64,000 nucleotides of DNA, taken from Bradyrhizobium sp. CCBAU 53351. Lineage in GTDB: Bacteria > Pseudomonadota > Alphaproteobacteria > Rhizobiales > Xanthobacteraceae. The translations under genes were made by a program, and so were the position numbers. This document shows, one piece after another, positions 59,631-64,000 of the stretch. The stretch is taken from positions 5,421,501-5,485,500 of the forward strand of contig NZ_CP030059.1 of NCBI RefSeq assembly GCF_015291745.1. The letters are read 5' to 3'. The notes under the pieces were generated by a model that worked only from the letters and a program-made list of their open reading frames with translations, did not search any database and was not told the DNA's origin. Numbering within the stretch: the stretch's first letter is position 1; every line of letters starts with the position of its first letter.

Positions 59631-61418
59631 CTACGACAGCGCGCCCAGCACGCCGCGCGTCGCCTTGTCGATCTCCTCGACATAGCGGCGGCGGGCGAAG
59701 TTTTCGGTGAGGAAGCCGACCACCTTGCGGCTGTCGGTGGAATCGACCACCGCCAGCATCTCGGCTTCGGCCTCGTCGAACACCGCCATCGCCGACTTCA
59801 CGTTCATTTCCGGGATCAGCACGATGTCGATCAGACGGGCGAGCTCGATCACCTGGATCTCGTCGGCGATGGTGTCGAGGTCGTTGGAGAACAGATCGGG
59901 CAGCAGGACGAGACCGACATATTCGTCGGCATTGTTGACGATAACCACGCCCGGCCGCGAGCCCAGCACGAATTCGCGGCGGACGGCGGCGATCGTGGTC
60001 GTCGAGGGCACCTTGCCGACATCAGAGCGCATCAAGCGCTCCACGGTGAGATTGCGCAGCCAGCCGACGTCATTGGCGCTGCGGATGGTCTCGCCACGCA
60101 GATGCAGGCGCCAGGTCGAGAAGGAATGGCCGAACATGAAGCGGACGCAGATCGAGGTGACGATGCAGCCGGCCAGCACCACGGCGGTGACGTCGACGTT
60201 GCGGGTCATCTCGAGCACCAGGAACGACATGGTGAGCGGGCCGCCGACAATGGCGACGCCGAGCGTCGCCATGCCCGTCAGCATCGCGACCAGCGGATCG
60301 ATCGCAAAGTTCGGACTGATCAGGAGCAGCACCGCGGCGAAGAACTTGCCGATCAGGCTGCCGACGAACAGCGATGCGAAAAACAGACCGCCGCGGAAGC
60401 CCGAGGCGAGCGAGATCAGGCAGGCCGTCACCTTCAAGGCGATGATCAGCGCGATCATGCCGATCGCCATCTCGTGAAAGAGATCGAGCACCATGGCGCC
60501 GTGGCCGGCCGCCAGCACCTGCGGCGTGATGATCGCGAATCCGCCGACGATGAGACCGCCGGTCACCGGTCGCAACCAGACCGGCATCCATTTGAACAGC
60601 CGCTCGAACATCGGCGAGGAGCGCATCACGGCGATGCCGACGCCGCTGGTGACCAGCGCGAGCCCGATCAGGGCCAGGTATTGCTCGACGCCGACGGCGC
60701 TGACCTTTGGGATCTCCAGCGAGTACGGCGCGCCGCCGAGCCATTGCGCGGTCAGCGCGCCGGCGAGCGAGGCGGCCAGGATCGGCGCGGCGCTGCCGAC
60801 CGAATAGACGCCGACGATCAGCTCGCAGGCATAGAAGGCCCCGGTGATCGGCGCGCCGAACGCCGCCGCGATCGCCGCGGCAGCCCCGCAACCGACCATC
60901 AGGCGCAGATCGTTGCGGCGCAGATTAAAAAACTTGCCGAACAGCGAGGCGATCCCCGAGCCGATCTGGGTATAGCCCGCCTCGAGGCCGACCGAGGCGC
61001 CGCAGCCGTTGGAGATCAGCGTCTGGCTCGACACCACCACGCTGTCGCGCATCGACAGATTGCCGCCGCGCAGCGCATTCGCCTCGATCGGGTCGACCGC
61101 GCTCGAGATCTTCATGCGCCGCCGCGACCATTCCATGATGCCGAGCGCCAGCCCGCCAAGCGCAGGCGCGATCAGCGCCGCCCACGGACTCACATAGGCA
61201 TTGGAGGAGAGGCGCACGTCGATGGGGATGCCGTAGATCACCACATGCGCGATCTGCGCGATCTCGGCCATCAGCGTCACGATCGCCCCGGCCAGCGTGC
61301 CGATCACCAGCGCCAGCGGGATCAGGTAGAACTCGTTGCTACGCAAGAGGGCGCGCAGCCGAACCATGGTCCGGTTCGTTCCCTTGCGATCGACGAGATG
61401 CCTGAGCCGCACGAACAC
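59631..61418 (-). CDS. ClC-family chloride channel/transporter with CBS region
   Basis: 595 residues. ClC membrane domain of about 450 residues with about 16-18 helices; NGCGASVGLEAGYTQIGSGI carries the gating Glu region (GREGP position becomes GLEAG), AAAIAAAFGAPITGAFYACE and SGFRGGLFFASLFVGSLIGK replace the third GxFxP loop. C-terminal CBS pair about 460-590 (LMRSDVGKVPSTTTIAAVRR; GVVIVNNADEYVGLVLLPDL). The family moves chloride or other anions, some by exchange with protons. Loop variations leave ion specificity open. Start ATG 61418; MVRLRALL at 61367 is possible. Ends monocistronic. Confidence 0.9.
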   Translation of the reverse strand: MFVRLRHLVDRKGTNRTMVRLRALLRSNEFYLIPLALVIGTLAGAIVTLMAEIAQIAHVVIYGIPIDVRLSSNAYVSPWAALIAPALGGLALGIMEWSRRRMKISSAVDPIEANALRGGNLSMRDSVVVSSQTLISNGCGASVGLEAGYTQIGSGIASLFGKFFNLRRNDLRLMVGCGAAAAIAAAFGAPITGAFYACELIVGVYSVGSAAPILAASLAGALTAQWLGGAPYSLEIPKVSAVGVEQYLALIGLALVTSGVGIAVMRSSPMFERLFKWMPVWLRPVTGGLIVGGFAIITPQVLAAGHGAMVLDLFHEMAIGMIALIIALKVTACLISLASGFRGGLFFASLFVGSLIGKFFAAVLLLISPNFAIDPLVAMLTGMATLGVAIVGGPLTMSFLVLEMTRNVDVTAVVLAGCIVTSICVRFMFGHSFSTWRLHLRGETIRSANDVGWLRNLTVERLMRSDVGKVPSTTTIAAVRREFVLGSRPGVVIVNNADEYVGLVLLPDLFSNDLDTIADEIQVIELARLIDIVLIPEMNVKSAMAVFDEAEAEMLAVVDSTDSRKVVGFLTENFARRRYVEEIDKATRGVLGALS

Positions 61419-61430
61419 TTTCTGCCTGCC

Positions 61431-62084
61431 CTACCCTTCCGACAGGCCGTAGCCGGCCATGCGCTGGCGGACCCGCTCGATCTCCTCGCTGGGGAGCAAC
61501 GGCGGTTGCCCGACCTGGAGACAGCCGTGATATTGCCGCGCCAGCGTCTCGACCTCGACGGCGAGCCACATCGCCTTGTCCAATGTCTTGCCGATCGCGA
61601 TCATGCCGTGATGGTCGAGCAGGCAGGCCAGCCGGCCCTCCAGCGCCCGCACCGCATGTTCGGATAATTCCGCGGTTCCAAACGTCGCATAGGGCGCGCA
61701 GCGGATGCTGTCGCCGCCGGCCGCCGCGATCATGTAGTGCACCGGCGGAATCTCCATGCCCATGATCGCCAGGATGGTGCAATAGGTCGGATGGGCGTGC
61801 ACCACGGCGTTGACGTCGGGCCGCGACTTCAGGATGTCGCGGTGAAACCGCCATTCGCTCGACGGCTTCTGATCGGGCGCATGCGCGCCGTCCATGGTCA
61901 TGAAGACGATCTGCTCGGGCGTCATGGCCTCATAGGGCACGCTGGTCGGCGTGACCAAGAGCCCGTCCACATGCCGGACGGAGATATTGCCGGAGGTGCC
62001 CTGGTTGATGCCGAGCGCATTCATGCGCCGGCAAGCGTCGATGATGGCCTGTCTCTTGGCGACCCCGTCCGTTGTCATCGACAT
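61431..62084 (-). CDS. Class II aldolase/adducin-family protein (FucA-like)
   Basis: 217 residues. Zinc class II aldolase fold: GINQGTSGNISVRHVDGLLV (GTSGNIS), PSSEWRFHRDILKSRPDVNA (catalytic Glu), VVHAHPTYCTILAIM (His pair) and LDHHGMIAIGKTLDKAMW (third His). This matches L-fuculose-phosphate-aldolase type, cleaving sugar phosphates to dihydroxyacetone phosphate and an aldehyde. Substrate unknown. ClC gene ends 12 bases downstream but on the same strand, so it may share a transcript. Confidence 0.85.
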   Translation of the reverse strand: MSMTTDGVAKRQAIIDACRRMNALGINQGTSGNISVRHVDGLLVTPTSVPYEAMTPEQIVFMTMDGAHAPDQKPSSEWRFHRDILKSRPDVNAVVHAHPTYCTILAIMGMEIPPVHYMIAAAGGDSIRCAPYATFGTAELSEHAVRALEGRLACLLDHHGMIAIGKTLDKAMWLAVEVETLARQYHGCLQVGQPPLLPSEEIERVRQRMAGYGLSEG

Positions 62085-62240
62085 CCCGATTCCTGACGAT
62101 GGGCTTGTTAGACCGGAAGTACGTCAAAGCAACATGGCAGTGCAAGCGAAAGCGGCCCGGATCGGGTGCCGCCTCGGCGCCCTTCCGGCAAAATCACGAA
62201 ATGGGCGGCAAAATCAACGGATTCACCTGACGTCGCAGCC

Positions 62241-62867
62241 CTATGACAGGCTGGCCCGGACGGCCGCAATCCCGTTGATCACGAACTGCACGGAATAGGC
62301 CGCGAGCAGCATGCCGAGAACGCGCGAGAGCACGGCATTTCCGGTGCGTCCGAGGGTCTTCGCGATCAGGTGAGCCGAGACGAAGCACAGCATGCAAAGC
62401 AGGCAGACCGACAGGACGACGGCGATGATGATCGCGAGCCTTGCCCCATAATCGGCGCTACCGGAAAGGAGCAGCGTGGTCGCGATCGCCCCGGGGCCGG
62501 CCATCATGGGGATGGCCAGGGGAAACACTGCGACATCGGAGGCGTGCTCCGCGGTTGCCTTGTCGGCCTCGCGGGCCTCGCGATGCGGTCGATCGCCGAA
62601 GATCATCTGGTAGGACACGCCGAACAGCAGCAGCCCGCCGGCGATCTGGAAGGCGGGGATGCCGATCCCGAGCTGGCGCAGCAGCCAGTTTCCGACCAGC
62701 GCGATCATCACCAGGATCGAGGCCGCGATCAGCGGCGCGCGCAACGCGATCGTGCGTTTGGCCGTGTCGGGCATGCTCCCGGTGGCCGCGATGAAGGCCG
62801 GCGCGAGGCCAACCGGATCGACAACCAGCAGCAGCGTCACGAAGGCGGACAGGGCGAAGTCGAGCAT
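62241..62867 (-). CDS. marC: MarC family integral membrane protein
   Basis: 208 residues, six membrane segments. FVTLLLVVDPVGLAPAFIAA (N-terminal signature D-P-x-G), VAVFPLAIPMMAGPGAIATT (FPLAxPxxAGPG) and LSRVLGMLLAAYSVQFVING are MarC/YhgN motifs. Inner membrane; historically linked to antibiotic resistance but its transport role is unsettled. Start ATG 62867. Confidence 0.9.
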   Translation of the reverse strand: MLDFALSAFVTLLLVVDPVGLAPAFIAATGSMPDTAKRTIALRAPLIAASILVMIALVGNWLLRQLGIGIPAFQIAGGLLLFGVSYQMIFGDRPHREAREADKATAEHASDVAVFPLAIPMMAGPGAIATTLLLSGSADYGARLAIIIAVVLSVCLLCMLCFVSAHLIAKTLGRTGNAVLSRVLGMLLAAYSVQFVINGIAAVRASLS

Positions 62868-62954
62868 GGTCGGCGTGGTCCTTGGACGCAGGAACGATGG
62901 CGGCCGGGCTGACTTAGCCCAGCAAAGCCGCTTTGCAAATCACCGGAGACGACA

Positions 62955-63161
62955 ATGAGCGACAGTGGAATCGGAATGCTCCTCGGCCAGCTCTCGGCCA
63001 ACCTGCTTTGGCTCTGGTTCATCGGCGCGTTCGTGCTCGGCGGGGTCCTCGTCTATGGCGTGATGAAGGCCGGTCACCTCAAGCGCAGCGAGCGGGCGCA
63101 GCTCGATCGCAACACCGAGGCACGACAGCGCCAGGAAGATCCCTACAAGCGTCCGACCTGA
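62955..63161 (+). CDS. Small single-pass membrane protein (68 aa)
   Basis: MSDSGIGMLLGQLSANLLWL, WFIGAFVLGGVLVYGVMKAG, then a charged tail KRSERAQLDRNTEARQRQED. One clear membrane helix; typical short rhizobial protein with R-N-x-x-T-E tail. Function unknown. Confidence 0.75.
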   Translation: MSDSGIGMLLGQLSANLLWLWFIGAFVLGGVLVYGVMKAGHLKRSERAQLDRNTEARQRQEDPYKRPT

Positions 63162-63273
63162 GTGAGCGCCGCGCGCAATTCAGCCGTTTGGAACTTTCGT
63201 TCATGAAGCGGCTTTGATCGCCTGAGGATTGAGGAGGGCGAGGCCTTCCCGTGTCACCTCATGAGGAGGATGT

Positions 63274-63837
63274 ATGGCTAAAGCAAAGAAACGCACGACG
63301 AAGAAGACCGCGGCGCGCCGACCGCGTCAGGCGCCGAAGATGCTCAGCGACCTGTTTCTGGAGACGCTGAAGGACATCTATTTCGCGGAGAACAAGATCA
63401 TCAAGACGTTGCCGAAGATGGCCAAGGCCGCGCAATCGAAGGAGCTGGCCGCCGCATTCAACAAGCACCTGCGGGAGACCCAGGGCCAGGTCAAGCGGCT
63501 GGACCAGATCTTCAAGATGCTGGGCAAGCCGGCGCGCGGCAAGCCCTGCGAGGCCATCAACGGCATCACCGACGAGGGTGCCGAGATCATGAAGGACTTC
63601 AAGGGTGCCCCGGCGCTCGATGCGGGACTGCTCGCGGCCGCCCAGGCGGTCGAGCATTACGAGATCTCGCGCTATGGCACCTTGCGCACCTGGGCCGAGG
63701 AGCTCGGCATGCCGGACGCGGCAAGGCTGCTTCAGGCGACGCTGGACGAGGAAGAGGCGACCGATCACACGCTGACGGAGCTCGCCACGTCCGTGATCAA
63801 CCTCGAAGCGGAAGAAGAGTATCGCGCGGCGGCCTGA
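63274..63837 (+). CDS. YciF/YciE-type ferritin-like protein (DUF892)
   Basis: 187 residues. Lys/Arg-rich N-terminal tail (AKAKKRTTKKTAARRPRQAP) then a four-helix ferritin-like bundle: LFLETLKDIYFAENKIIKTL, FNKHLRETQGQVKRLDQIFK, AGLLAAAQAVEHYEISRYGT, ATLDEEEATDHTLTELATSV. Glu/His positions in AENK, EHYE and DEEE fit a di-iron site. DUF892 proteins are induced by stress; the basic tail suggests DNA binding, as in some Bradyrhizobium forms. A terminator follows. Confidence 0.9.
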   Translation: MAKAKKRTTKKTAARRPRQAPKMLSDLFLETLKDIYFAENKIIKTLPKMAKAAQSKELAAAFNKHLRETQGQVKRLDQIFKMLGKPARGKPCEAINGITDEGAEIMKDFKGAPALDAGLLAAAQAVEHYEISRYGTLRTWAEELGMPDAARLLQATLDEEEATDHTLTELATSVINLEAEEEYRAAA

Positions 63838-63858
63838 CGCGCGCCGCTGCCGATGACG

Positions 63859-63886
63859 AAACGCCGCGGCCTGTGCCGCGGCGTTT
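63859..63886 (+). terminator. Intrinsic terminator
   Basis: AAACGCCGCGGC (63859-63870) / GCCGCGGCGTTT (63875-63886), perfect 12-bp arms with a 4-base loop. Ends the ferritin-like gene's transcript. The last 110 bases of the window hold no supported gene. Confidence 0.9.
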
Positions 63887-64000
63887 GCTCGTTGGGCCAG
63901 GGCCGCGGCGTTTGTTTTTCAATCGCACGACAGCGCATGGCACGTCAGCGCCGCCGCACTGGATTTCCCGGGAACCGGCCCCATATGCAGGCTTTCCCAC

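Noticed and set aside
59595..61667. 690-residue + strand frame
   Set aside because: Antisense to the ClC channel gene and the aldolase end; composition is that of a mirror frame.

Overview
The window is high-GC alphaproteobacterial chromosome, most probably Bradyrhizobium or a close relative. The pointers are the many tiny conserved proteins (DUF6894, DUF3606, a GcrA paralogue, a phasin), a CHASE2-GGDEF-EAL protein, single-domain response regulators and intergenic repeat elements typical of that group. The genus is an inference; no rRNA or tRNA gene is present to fix it. No plasmid or phage backbone, insertion sequence or CRISPR array is visible.

Layout. (1) 0-8 kb: an EAL phosphodiesterase, several small exported or membrane proteins, an HWE histidine kinase, an Nramp-related transporter and a 5'-truncated enolase-superfamily remnant. 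(2) 8.2-11.5 kb: a 1,098-residue chimera with a response-regulator head (REC plus LuxR HTH), one membrane segment and a long histidine-rich repeat tail. (3) 11.5-18.8 kb: an NTF2-like protein, a PilZ protein, two single-domain response regulators, arginase and many small hypotheticals. (4) 18.9-21.5 kb: a probable DNA-repair island with a LigD-type ATP-dependent ligase, three cysteine-rich small proteins and an SRAP (HMCES/YedK) protein, followed by an orphan gene of different base composition. (5) 23-29 kb: a CHASE2-PAS-GGDEF-EAL protein in an operon with a FecR-domain protein carrying an Asn/Gly repeat tail, divergent from a two-partner-secretion outer-membrane transporter. (6) 29-41 kb: hydrolase, cytochrome c, phasin, a GcrA paralogue divergent from a compact S24 repressor with five matching operators, quinone oxidoreductase, a MoxR ATPase with a VWA partner, and a large protein with glycosidase-like features. 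(7) 41-57 kb: a purine acquisition and degradation locus. (8) 57-64 kb: a long non-coding repeat region, then a ClC channel, a class II aldolase, MarC and a YciF-type ferritin-like protein.

How the purine locus works together: a nucleoside deaminase and a beta-barrel outer-membrane protein lie next to a BMP-type nucleoside ABC transporter (ATPase, two permeases, binding protein). Then come 8-oxoguanine deaminase, a molybdenum xanthine dehydrogenase with its FAD subunit, a uracil-xanthine permease family gene that is frameshifted here, a bifunctional OHCU decarboxylase/HIU hydrolase, a PuuE-type allantoinase and a DUF3830 protein. The route from xanthine towards allantoate is covered except urate oxidase, which is not in the window.

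The most interesting signals are the S24 repressor with five related 15-bp operators placed the same way in its own promoter and in that of a neighbouring small gene; the membrane-anchored response-regulator/histidine-rich chimera; the FecR-repeat/CHASE2/TpsB cluster; a perfect-period 13-bp tandem array in the divergent purine promoter region; and the frameshift in a G7 run of the permease.
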